In this document: piece after piece, positions 17,301-24,574 of the stretch
Position numbering within the stretch: the stretch's first letter is position 1
Layout of the letters: each line of letters starts with the position of its first letter
Assembly (NCBI GenBank): GCA_011525845.1
Contig: WYBP01000017.1
Span: 62,001-126,000 of the forward strand
Source: Gemmatimonadaceae bacterium
GTDB taxonomy: Bacteria > Gemmatimonadota > Gemmatimonadetes > Gemmatimonadales > Gemmatimonadaceae
Length of the DNA: 64,000 nucleotides
Direction: 5' to 3'
Made by a program: the position numbers and the translations under genes
The notes under the pieces: generated by a model
Database searches by the model: none
What the model saw: only the letters and a program-made list of their open reading frames with translations
Told to the model about the DNA's origin: nothing

Positions 17301-18788
17301 TCAGCGCGCTCGGGCCGCCACCTCGTACCGCCAGAGCCCCACGAGCGCCACCGCCAGCACGCCCCCGCCCACCCACGCCACCTCGCTCGATCCGAGCGCC
17401 ACATAGCCGGTGAGGAAGGCCGACGAGACGAGGAGCGTGAACACCATCACCGGGATGCCGGTCCCCATGAACTCCCGGAAGGTGATCCGGATCCCCGCGC
17501 GCTCGGCCAGCCCGAGCGTGGTCACGTTCGCCGAGGCCCCGATCGGCGTGCCATTCCCGCCGAGGCAGGCCCCCAGCGAGAGCGCCCACCAGAGCACGCG
17601 CCCGTCCCCCGGCAGCGCCACGCCGAGCGCCCCGACGATCGGGATGCTCACGGCCACGAACGGGATGTTGTCCATCACCGCGGAGAGCACCCCCGCCACC
17701 CAGAGCACCAGGAAGGCGGCGAAGAGCATCGTCCCCTGGTCGCTGAGCCCGAAGAGGTCGCGGCCGCGCAGGATCGCGCCCTCCAGCGCGCCGGCGAGGG
17801 TCGCGATGAGCCCCGTGTCCACGGCGGCACCGACCAGGATGAAGAGGAAGACGAAGAAGGTCAGCGTCGGCCACTCGATCTCGGTCTCGAGCACGTGCAG
17901 GATCCCGTGCGTCCGCTCCTCGTGCGACGGGTGGTGCGTGCGCAGGTAGCGCACGTCCTGCACGATGAGCGCCACGGCGGCGCCGAGCACCGCCGGCACC
18001 GCCGCCGGCATCCCCGTGACCCCATGGGTGACGAACCCGAGCAGCACCACCACGCTGATCGCGACCATCCACCGCAGGAGTCCGGGATCCGTGATCCGGA
18101 CCTCGTCCACGTTCATCGTCGCGGCGGCGAGCGGACGCCCGGCGAGCGCGCGTCGCAGCCGCCCGGCCCCCCACCAGTGGAGCGCGCACATCATCACCAT
18201 CGTCGGGATCGTCAGCTCCTTGAGGAAGTCGAGGAAGCTGAGTCCGGCCCCGGAGCCGATCATGATGTTCGGCGGGTCCCCGATGAGCGTGGCCGTGCCC
18301 CCGATGTTCGCCGCCATCACCATCGGGAGCAGCACCGGCAGCGCCGGCAGCTCCAGCCGCTTGATGATCGCCAGCACGATCGGCGTCACGAAGATCACCG
18401 TGGTGACGTTGTCCGCGAAGGCCGAGGCGATCGCGGTGAACCACCAGAGGGCCGCGATCGCGCGCACCGGCTGCCCGTCGAAGCGATCCACGATGCCGTC
18501 CACCGCCCACGCGAACACACCGGTCGACTTGAGCACGCCGACCAGCGCCATCATCGCCGCCAGCAGCAGGAGCACGTTCACATCCAGCGCCCGCTGCGCG
18601 CCCTCCAGCGTCAGCAGCCGGTAGGGCGTGAGGTAGCTGATGCCCCAGGTGGCCGCGACCGCACCGAGCGCGACCAGCACCCGGTGCGCCTTCTCGAGCG
18701 CCAGGACCGTGAAGAGGGCGAAGAGGAGTCCCGCGACGAGCAGCTGCGAGACGGCGTCGGTGGTGCTGGCGAGCGCGGTGTCGTGCAT
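17301..18788 (-). CDS. ArsB/NhaD-type (SLC13-like) membrane transporter
   Basis: A 495-residue polytopic membrane protein with about 11-12 hydrophobic segments. It has the duplicated ion-transporter layout: DNVTTVIFVTPIVLAIIK plus NIGGTATLIGDPPNIMIG in the first half, and VMDNIPFVAVSIPIV plus GGNGTPIGASANVT in the second half. These motifs are those of NhaD Na+/H+ antiporters and P-protein/ArsB relatives. The substrate cannot be decided from sequence; sodium/proton exchange is the best guess. The ATG at 18788 opens a periplasmic leader before the first helix. Confidence 0.88.
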   Translation of the reverse strand: MHDTALASTTDAVSQLLVAGLLFALFTVLALEKAHRVLVALGAVAATWGISYLTPYRLLTLEGAQRALDVNVLLLLAAMMALVGVLKSTGVFAWAVDGIVDRFDGQPVRAIAALWWFTAIASAFADNVTTVIFVTPIVLAIIKRLELPALPVLLPMVMAANIGGTATLIGDPPNIMIGSGAGLSFLDFLKELTIPTMVMMCALHWWGAGRLRRALAGRPLAAATMNVDEVRITDPGLLRWMVAISVVVLLGFVTHGVTGMPAAVPAVLGAAVALIVQDVRYLRTHHPSHEERTHGILHVLETEIEWPTLTFFVFLFILVGAAVDTGLIATLAGALEGAILRGRDLFGLSDQGTMLFAAFLVLWVAGVLSAVMDNIPFVAVSIPIVGALGVALPGDGRVLWWALSLGACLGGNGTPIGASANVTTLGLAERAGIRITFREFMGTGIPVMVFTLLVSSAFLTGYVALGSSEVAWVGGGVLAVALVGLWRYEVAARAR

Positions 18789-18845
18789 GGCGGCGGAGGG
18801 GGTGGACCGCGAAAGGTGCGCTCCGGCGGTCGGTGGCGTCAGGGT

Positions 18846-18860
18846 CCCCCGGGGGGGGGG
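18846..18860. repeat. C5G10 homopolymer in a divergent promoter region
   Basis: Five C residues followed by ten G residues lie between the divergent transporter and secreted-protein genes, about 47 bp before the latter's ATG. A TAGACT box (18885-18890) lies further downstream. A tract of this length can change by slippage, which could alter promoter spacing. Confidence 0.6.
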
Positions 18861-18906
18861 AACCCCGTGCACCAGGGGGGTAGGTAGACTACATGGCGTC
18901 CCACTC

Positions 18907-19959
18907 ATGACCCCACCCCCGCTTCGGACCCGATCCCGCCCTGGCGCGCGGACGCGCCTCCTGCGCGTCCTCCTCTGCGCGGCCGTCCTCGCGGACCCGG
19001 CCCTCGCGCAGCAGGGGCGTCCCGGGCTCTTCGCCGGCCGACTCCGGGCCCCGGACGGCGCGGCCGTCGACGCCGCCGCGCTGCGCGCCACCCGGGGACC
19101 TCGCACGGTCATCGCCTACAGCGAGCGCGACGGCGACTTCCGCCTCGGAGGCCTCGGCGCCGGCCGCTGGACCATCGCCGTGCGGAAGCTCGGGTTCCGG
19201 CCCCTCGTCTTCGAGATCGAGATGCCCGAGGAGGGGCTGCGGCGCGACCTGACGCTGGAGCGCACCGTTCCGGAGGACGTCGCCGCGCTGGCCGCCGCGA
19301 ACTGGGTGGGCGTCCGGGGCATCGTCGGCGACGCACGCCGGGAGTCCCCGCTCTCGGGCGCCAGCGTCCTCCTGCTCGGCTCCGACGTGAGCACCACGAC
19401 GGACTCGGCGGGGATGTTCGCGATCCCCCTCGCGCGGGGCCGCGAACTCGCGCTGCGCGTCGAGCGGGGCGGATACGTCACGCGCGTCGTGAGCGCCGTC
19501 GTGCCGGACGGCGGCTACACCGCGCTCGAGATCCCGCTCGACACGAGCCTCTCGCCGAGCCTCGATGGGTGGATGCTGCGCGACCTGAACGCGCGGCTCA
19601 AGTATGCCACGCCCCGCGCGGCGCTCGTCGGATCCCGCGAGCTCCAGGCCACGAACGAGCCGAACCTCTGGGCCGCCCTCGAGCGCGCCCCGACCGTCAT
19701 CCGGCAGCGCGTCGTCATCACCCGTGCGGCCTGCATCTTCGTCGACGGGATCCCCCGCCCCGGCATCCCGGTGGATGCGCTCTTCACCTCCGACGCCGAG
19801 TTCGTCGAGGTCTATCCCCCGGGGTCGGAGCTGACGATGACTCTGCAGCGCGCCTGGCCACAGGGCGCGCCGTGCGGCGTGCGGGACAACAGCGCGCTCC
19901 GCTACGGGAACAGTCGCCAGGTCGCGCAGTTCATCGCGGTCTGGAGCCGGGTGCCCTGA
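18907..19959 (+). CDS. Secreted carboxypeptidase-regulatory-like domain protein
   Basis: A 350-residue protein with a signal peptide ending at ALAQQ. Two carboxypeptidase-regulatory-like beta-sandwich units are visible (about 40-120 and 130-215; the second contains GIVGDARRESPLSGASVLLL and TTDSAGMFAIP). The C-terminal part (LLGS-like RELQATNEPNLWAALERAP, then CIFVDGIPRPG) resembles the start of a TonB plug, but no barrel follows. Such plug-only proteins are common in SusC-rich genomes and their role is unknown. Two cysteines in the C-terminal part could form a disulphide. Confidence 0.75.
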   Translation: MTPPPLRTRSRPGARTRLLRVLLCAAVLADPALAQQGRPGLFAGRLRAPDGAAVDAAALRATRGPRTVIAYSERDGDFRLGGLGAGRWTIAVRKLGFRPLVFEIEMPEEGLRRDLTLERTVPEDVAALAAANWVGVRGIVGDARRESPLSGASVLLLGSDVSTTTDSAGMFAIPLARGRELALRVERGGYVTRVVSAVVPDGGYTALEIPLDTSLSPSLDGWMLRDLNARLKYATPRAALVGSRELQATNEPNLWAALERAPTVIRQRVVITRAACIFVDGIPRPGIPVDALFTSDAEFVEVYPPGSELTMTLQRAWPQGAPCGVRDNSALRYGNSRQVAQFIAVWSRVP

Positions 19960-19980
19960 ACGGGAGCGCCCGGACGGCGC

Positions 19981-20604
19981 TCAGGACCGCGAGTCGCCCC
20001 CGAGTGCGGTCTCGCAGAACGCGCGCCGGTGGTGGGGCGTGAGGCCCGCCTCGCGCAGGCCCTGCAGGTGCTGCGGCGTGCCGTACCCCGCGTTCGCCTC
20101 CCACCCGTACGCCGGGTGCCGGCGCGAGAGGCGCGCCATGAGCCGGTCGCGCACCACCTTCGCCACGATGCTCGCGCACCCGATGCTGTAGCAGCTGGCG
20201 TCGCCACCGACGATGGCCCGGTGGGGCACCGCCAGGGTGCGGATCGGCTTGCCGTCCACCAGCACCTGGTCGGGCCGGAACGGGAGCCGCGCGCGGGCGC
20301 GCGCCATCGCGCGCGCGGTGGCCTGGTAGACGTTGTGCCGAGCGATCTCGGCGACGGAGGCCGCCGCGAGGGCGACCGCGGTGGCCTCCTCGCGGATCCT
20401 GGAGGCGAGCCGCTCCCGTTCGGCGCGCGTGAGCGCCTTGGAGTCCGTCACGCCACGGATGGCGCGGCGCTCGCCGGGCATCACGATGGCACAAACGACG
20501 ACGGGACCCGCCAGGGGGCCCCGTCCGACCTCATCCACTCCTGCGATGTACCGCGCGCCCTCGGCGCGCAGGGACTTCTCGAGCGAGCTCCAGCCGCCAG
20601 CCAT
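19981..20604 (-). CDS. rnhB: Ribonuclease HII
   Basis: A 207-residue enzyme with the RNase HII signature YIAGVDEVGRGPLAGPVV (catalytic Asp-Glu), TDSKALT, and the third acidic position in KVVRDRLM-type helices (IVAKVVRD). It removes RNA from RNA-DNA hybrids, including single ribonucleotides. It lies 18 nt downstream of rplS and is the last gene of the trmD-rplS-rnhB unit. Confidence 0.94.
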   Translation of the reverse strand: MAGGWSSLEKSLRAEGARYIAGVDEVGRGPLAGPVVVCAIVMPGERRAIRGVTDSKALTRAERERLASRIREEATAVALAAASVAEIARHNVYQATARAMARARARLPFRPDQVLVDGKPIRTLAVPHRAIVGGDASCYSIGCASIVAKVVRDRLMARLSRRHPAYGWEANAGYGTPQHLQGLREAGLTPHHRRAFCETALGGDSRS

Positions 20605-20622
20605 CGCCTGCGGCGGGGAGGC

Positions 20623-21000
20623 TTACGCCTCGGCTTCGCCCGTGACCGGCACCTGCACGCGGGTCCGCTTCTCGGCGATGCGCGCGGCCTTGCCGGTCAC
20701 ATTGCGGAGGTAGAAGAGCTTGGCGCGGCGCACGCGGCCCCGGCGCACGACCTTGATGTCGGCGAGCATCGGGGAGTGGAGCGGGAAGATGCGCTCGACG
20801 CCGACGCCGTTCGAGATCTTGCGGACGGCGAAGGTGGCACCGACACCGGCACCGCGACGGGCGATGCAGACCCCCTCGAACGCCTGGAGGCGCTCCTTCT
20901 CGCCTTCCTTGACGCGGACGTTCACGCGGAGCGTGTCGCCGGCGCGGAAGGCCGGCACGTCCTTCATGTATTCCTTCTGGGTCTCGATGAACGGATGCAT
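20623..21000 (-). CDS. rplS: 50S ribosomal protein L19
   Basis: A 125-residue protein with clear L19 sequence: [51 protein letters not shown] and [15 protein letters not shown]. It sits at the 30S-50S interface. The C-terminus carries a short acidic extension (TGEAEA). It follows trmD by 57 nt, the standard gene order. Confidence 0.97.
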   Translation of the reverse strand: MHPFIETQKEYMKDVPAFRAGDTLRVNVRVKEGEKERLQAFEGVCIARRGAGVGATFAVRKISNGVGVERIFPLHSPMLADIKVVRRGRVRRAKLFYLRNVTGKAARIAEKRTRVQVPVTGEAEA

Positions 21001-21057
21001 ATGGGGCTCCGGGCGGCGAACGGCCCGTTTTGAGGGTCTGGTGTTGAGCCTTGCAAG

Positions 21058-21744
21058 CTACTGGGACTGTGGGCCTTGCGCAACCGGTGCCCCACCCCGT
21101 TCCCGCGTCAGCCGCTCCCCCTCCTCCCGCCGCCACTTCTCGATGGCGGCATGGTTCCCGCTGAGCAGGACCTCCGGCACCTTGTGCCCCCGGAACTCGG
21201 CGGGCCGCGTGTAGCTCGGGGCCGAGAGGCCCCGGTCGAAGAAGGAGTCCGTCCGGGCGCTCTCGATGTCGCTCATCGCGCCCGGGAGGAGCCGCACCAC
21301 GGCATCCACCACCGCCAGGGCGGCCGGTTCCCCACCGGAGAGCACGAAGTCGCCGAGCGAGAGTTCCTCGGTGGCGAGATGGTCCGCGACGCGCTGGTCC
21401 ACGTCCTTGTAGTGCCCGCAGAGCAGGGTGAGCTCCGCGCCCGCGGCGAAGCGCTCGGCGTCCGCGTGCGTGAACACCTTCCCGCGCGGCGAGAGGAGCA
21501 CGATCGGCGCCTTCGCCTCCAGGGCCTCGACGGCCTCGAAGAAGGGCTGTGGCTTCATCACCATCCCCGGGCCGCCGCCGAAGGGCGCGTCGTCCACGGT
21601 GTTGTGCTTGTCGTGCGTATGGGCCCGAAGGTCCACGCACCGATAGCGCACCAGCCCCGCCTCGGCCGCACGCTTGGGGATGCTCAGGCCGAGCGGACCG
21701 GTGAAGAAGTCCGGGAAGATCGAGACGATGTTGATGGTCAGCAC
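21058..21744 (-). CDS. trmD: tRNA (guanine-N1-)-methyltransferase
   Basis: A 228-residue SPOUT enzyme with TrmD hallmarks: INIVSIFPDFF at the start, DDAPFGGGPGMVMKP, LLSPRGKVF, LCGHYKDVDQRV and the knot region ELSLGDFVLSGGEPAALAVV followed by DSFFDRGL. It methylates G37 of tRNAs to prevent frameshifting. It starts only 9 nt after the TetR-type regulator gene, which separates it from its usual upstream neighbour rimM. Confidence 0.96.
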   Translation of the reverse strand: MLTINIVSIFPDFFTGPLGLSIPKRAAEAGLVRYRCVDLRAHTHDKHNTVDDAPFGGGPGMVMKPQPFFEAVEALEAKAPIVLLSPRGKVFTHADAERFAAGAELTLLCGHYKDVDQRVADHLATEELSLGDFVLSGGEPAALAVVDAVVRLLPGAMSDIESARTDSFFDRGLSAPSYTRPAEFRGHKVPEVLLSGNHAAIEKWRREEGERLTRERGGAPVAQGPQSQ

Positions 21745-21753
21745 GCAGGGAAG

Positions 21754-22440
21754 TTAGCGCGCGTCGGGGAGGTAGGGCCGCAGCGCCAGCTCGAGGTCCG
21801 CCCGGAGCCAGGCGACGGGGGCGCCCTCGCGGAAGAAGGGGTACGTCATCATCGAGCCGTTGACCGCCGTGTGGATCGCGCGCGCGAGGGCGGCGGCGGA
21901 GCCGAAGGATGCGCTCGATTCCCCCACGGCTCCGGCGGCTCCCGCAGTTCCTGCGGCTTCCGCGGCTCCCGCCGCTCCCGTTCCGCCGTCGGGAACGAGC
22001 CGGAGTTCGCCGGCGGCGACGGCCTCCTCGACCCAGCGCGTGAGCGTCGCGCGGGTGGTGCGGGTGTGGCGCTGGACGTGCCGGAAGGTGACCGGGTCCT
22101 GGAGGTCGAGCTGGAGGTAGCCGAGGTGGTGCGCGAGGGTCTCGCGCGACGCGATCATCCCGGCGAAGCACTCGGCGTAGGCCCGGATGGCCGCGAGCGG
22201 GGTGGGTGCGGCCTGCCGGATCCCGGCCAGCATGGGCTCCGTGCCCTTCGCGAAGCGCGCGTTCAGCGCGCGCAGCAGCCCCTGCTTCGACCCGAAGCGC
22301 TGGACCACGGCGCTGGCCGTGATCCCCGCCTCCCGCCCCACCTCGGCGAGGGTGAGCTCGGCCGCGGGCACGCGTTGCATCGTACGGTACACCGCCTCGA
22401 AGATCTGGTCGTCGCTCACCTTCCGGGGGCGTGGGCTCAT
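21754..22440 (-). CDS. TetR-family transcriptional regulator
   Basis: A 228-residue regulator. The N-terminal helix-turn-helix (about 10-55) reads IFEAVYRTMQRVPAAELTLA then GITASAVVQRFGSKQGLL, a normal TetR DNA-binding domain. The C-terminal ligand domain is all-helical and is interrupted by an Ala/Gly tripeptide repeat (about 154-172). The ATG at 22440 (MSPRPRKVSD) is preferred over an upstream ATG because it begins just before the domain. It is divergent to the SDR gene, with an inverted repeat between them, so it most likely represses that gene and itself. Confidence 0.88.
   Translation of the reverse strand: MSPRPRKVSDDQIFEAVYRTMQRVPAAELTLAEVGREAGITASAVVQRFGSKQGLLRALNARFAKGTEPMLAGIRQAAPTPLAAIRAYAECFAGMIASRETLAHHLGYLQLDLQDPVTFRHVQRHTRTTRATLTRWVEEAVAAGELRLVPDGGTGAAGAAEAAGTAGAAGAVGESSASFGSAAALARAIHTAVNGSMMTYPFFREGAPVAWLRADLELALRPYLPDAR
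21928..21981. repeat. Six imperfect 9-bp tandem repeats inside the TetR gene
   Basis: Six units of the type GGCTCCCGC run without gaps and encode an (Ala/Gly-rich) GAA-like tripeptide repeat in the regulator's ligand-binding half. The array keeps the reading frame whatever its copy number, so length variants would be tolerated. Confidence 0.75.
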
Positions 22441-22458
22441 GGCTGCGGATCGAGGGGC

Positions 22459-22489
22459 TTGACGGTTTCTAAACGGACATTTAGATAAT
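22459..22489 (+). promoter_or_regulatory. TetR-type operator overlapping the SDR promoter
   Basis: A perfect inverted repeat TCTAAA-CGGACA-TTTAGA (22468-22485) lies between the divergent TetR and SDR genes. It is embedded in a candidate promoter: TTGACG (22459-22464) and GATAAT (22484-22489), 19 bp apart. A bound repressor would block this promoter. The stretch is markedly more AT-rich than its surroundings. Confidence 0.6.
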
Positions 22490-22537
22490 AACTGCATTCA
22501 CGTTCAGAATCTAGACCGGCCGTTCCGGGAGGGAAGC

Positions 22538-23512
22538 ATGGGTGTTCGAAAGCGGAAGGATCAGGGGGATCGATCGGTGCTCGAGGGGTCGCTCAACGGG
22601 AAGGTGGCAGTGGTCGCCGGCGGCAGTCGTGGCGCCGGCCGCGGGATCGCCCTCGCCCTCGGCGAGGCGGGGGCGACCGTCTACGTGGCGGGCCGCACGA
22701 CCCGGGGCGGGCCGCCGCCGAGCGATGGTGCGCCCGGCACGATCGACGACACTGCGGACGAGGTGACGAAGCGGGGCGGCCGGGGGATCGCGGTCCGCAC
22801 CGATTGCACGGACGAGGCCTCCGTGGAGTCGCTCTTCGCGCGCGTCGCCTCGGACGGCGCGGGCGTGGACGTCCTGGCCAACGCGGTGTGGGGCGCCGCC
22901 GATGGCATGGCCACGGTCGATGAGGCCCTTGCCGGCTGGGGCACGCCCTTCTGGGAGCGCTCCACCTCCGAATGGCGCCGCCTGATGGATGGCGGCGCGC
23001 GCGCCTACTATCTGATGTCCTTCCACGCCGCCCGGCTGATGGCGCCCCGCAAGCGCGGCCTGATCGTCGGCGTGACCGACGGATTCATGGAGGGCACGCC
23101 GGAGTCGGTGCTCGACGGCACCGCCTTCGGCGACTACAACGGGATGCTCCTCTGGGACCTCTCGCACGTCACCATCAACCGCCTGCTGGCCGGGATCGCC
23201 GCGGACGGGCGGAAGCATGGGATCGCCGCGATCACGCTCATGCCGGGGTTCATGCGCACCGAGCGCGTGGAGTCGTCGATGACGAGCGAGGCGGCGCGCC
23301 AGCAGTTCCGCTACGACCTCAGCGAGACCACGGAGTACGTCGGCAGAGCCGTCGCGGCGCTCGCCGGGGATGCGAAGGTGCTGGCCAAGTCCGGGCGGAT
23401 CCACTTCGTGGCGGACCTCGCCGCGGAGTACGGCTTCACGGACGTGGACGGCCGGGTGATCCCGCGCTTCGATCCCTTCGGCGTGCGGGCCAAGGCGAAG
23501 AAGCACCGGTGA
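22538..23512 (+). CDS. SDR-family oxidoreductase-like protein, atypical active site
   Basis: A 324-residue Rossmann-fold protein. The cofactor loop is intact (VVAGGSRGAGRGIALAL), followed by YVAGRTTRGG, which suggests NADP(H), and by DVLANAVWG in place of the usual NAG. The catalytic region is odd: where classical SDRs have Tyr-x-x-x-Lys, the best-aligned helix reads WDLSHVTINRLL, giving Trp and His; the only nearby Tyr (DYNGML) is followed by Leu at +4. The catalytic Ser position reads GVTDG. The start has a good ribosome-binding site (GGGAGGGAAG). It is inserted between rimM and trmD and is divergent to the TetR gene. Confidence 0.8.
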   Translation: MGVRKRKDQGDRSVLEGSLNGKVAVVAGGSRGAGRGIALALGEAGATVYVAGRTTRGGPPPSDGAPGTIDDTADEVTKRGGRGIAVRTDCTDEASVESLFARVASDGAGVDVLANAVWGAADGMATVDEALAGWGTPFWERSTSEWRRLMDGGARAYYLMSFHAARLMAPRKRGLIVGVTDGFMEGTPESVLDGTAFGDYNGMLLWDLSHVTINRLLAGIAADGRKHGIAAITLMPGFMRTERVESSMTSEAARQQFRYDLSETTEYVGRAVAALAGDAKVLAKSGRIHFVADLAAEYGFTDVDGRVIPRFDPFGVRAKAKKHR

Positions 23513-23518
23513 CCGGCC

Positions 23519-24067
23519 TCAGGCGTCGAGCAGCCCCTCGGGGAGCCGCACGGTGATCCGGCGCTGCTCGGCGTCCACCGCGAGCACGAACTCCTCGACG
23601 AAGGGGAGGCTCGCGAGTCCGGTGGCCGTCCTGAACTCCAGCAGGAGGCCCTGCGGAAGCTCGTAGTAGGCGACCACGGGGCCGAGCTCGGCGCCGGACT
23701 CGTCCACCAGCATCATCCCTTCGAGGTCGTGCGCGTAGACCTCGCCCTCGCCGGGCTCGGAGAGCTCTTCCACCGGCACCATGAGGTGCCGCCCGTTCCA
23801 GCGCTCCGCCTCGGTGCGGTCGGTGACCTCGGCGAAGGTGACGAGCCAGCCTTCCATCTTCTGGCGGAGGGCGGTCACGTGCAGCTCGCGTGGCGCACGG
23901 GTGCGTGGATCCACCCAGAGCGCACCCTCGTGGGTGCCCTGGAAAAGACGACGGCCGGGCGCGAAGATCGCGTCCGGCTCGTCGGTCAATGCTTCCACCA
24001 CCAGTTCCCCACGCACGCCGTGCGGGCGGCGGACCCGCCCCACGCTCGCGCAGTCGGGGAGGCTCAC
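23519..24067 (-). CDS. rimM: 16S rRNA processing protein RimM
   Basis: A 182-residue protein with the RimM start VGRVRRPHGVRGELVVEALTD and the PRC-barrel half (VYAHDLEGMMLVDESGAELGPV). It helps assemble the 30S head domain. It lies 8 nt downstream of rpsP in the usual order. The convergent SDR gene ends 6 nt from its stop. Confidence 0.94.
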   Translation of the reverse strand: MSLPDCASVGRVRRPHGVRGELVVEALTDEPDAIFAPGRRLFQGTHEGALWVDPRTRAPRELHVTALRQKMEGWLVTFAEVTDRTEAERWNGRHLMVPVEELSEPGEGEVYAHDLEGMMLVDESGAELGPVVAYYELPQGLLLEFRTATGLASLPFVEEFVLAVDAEQRRITVRLPEGLLDA

Positions 24068-24075
24068 GCCCCGGA

Positions 24076-24381
24076 CTACTCCTTCACCGGGACGGCCTTC
24101 GACGCGAGCTTCGCGGCGAGGCGGGTCTCGTGGCGGGCCTTGAGGACGCCGGCCTTGCGGAGCAGCGAGCGGACGGTGTCGGAGGGCTGCGCGCCGTTGT
24201 CGAGCCAGTAGTTGGCGCGCTCGGCGTTCAGCTGGAGGGCCTGCTCACCCGAACGCGGCGCGTACTGGCCGAGGATCTCGAGGAACTTGCCGTCGCGGGG
24301 CGAGCGGCCGTCTGCGACGACGATGCGGTACGTGGGGGCCTTCTTGCGGCCCTGGCGGCGGAGGCGGATACGGACTGCCAT
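24076..24381 (-). CDS. rpsP: 30S ribosomal protein S16
   Basis: A 101-residue protein with the S16 pattern MAVRIRLRRQGRKKAPTYRI, ADGRSPRDGKFLE, GQYAPRS and LDNGAQPSDTVRSLLRKAGV. It is cotranscribed with rimM and has an upstream GGAG ribosome-binding site. Confidence 0.97.
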   Translation of the reverse strand: MAVRIRLRRQGRKKAPTYRIVVADGRSPRDGKFLEILGQYAPRSGEQALQLNAERANYWLDNGAQPSDTVRSLLRKAGVLKARHETRLAAKLASKAVPVKE

Positions 24382-24468
24382 GGTCTCTACTCCTTCTTCG
24401 TTCGGGTTCGTTCAACTACCACTGGCTCATCGCGCTGTCCGGCATCTCCGGTGCGCACCAGTTTGACT

Positions 24469-24574
24469 GCAGATGTGAGATGGGAGAGGTGAGGGGGCCG
24501 CCCGTTCGGGCGGCCCTACTTCGCTCGGCGGCGAAGTCGTTCCTCACATCTCACATCTCCCATCTCCTATCTGC
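24469..24574. repeat. Palindromic intergenic element between ffh and rpsP
   Basis: Outer purine-rich arms (24469-24494 and the complement of 24542-24574) are similar over most of their length, with a 7-nt insertion in one arm. Inside are two perfect hairpins: a 9-bp stem at 24495-24503/24508-24516 and a 6-bp stem at 24519-24524/24531-24536. The right arm runs across the ffh stop codon. It may be a REP- or MITE-like element, or a structured transcript between the two genes. Confidence 0.6.
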
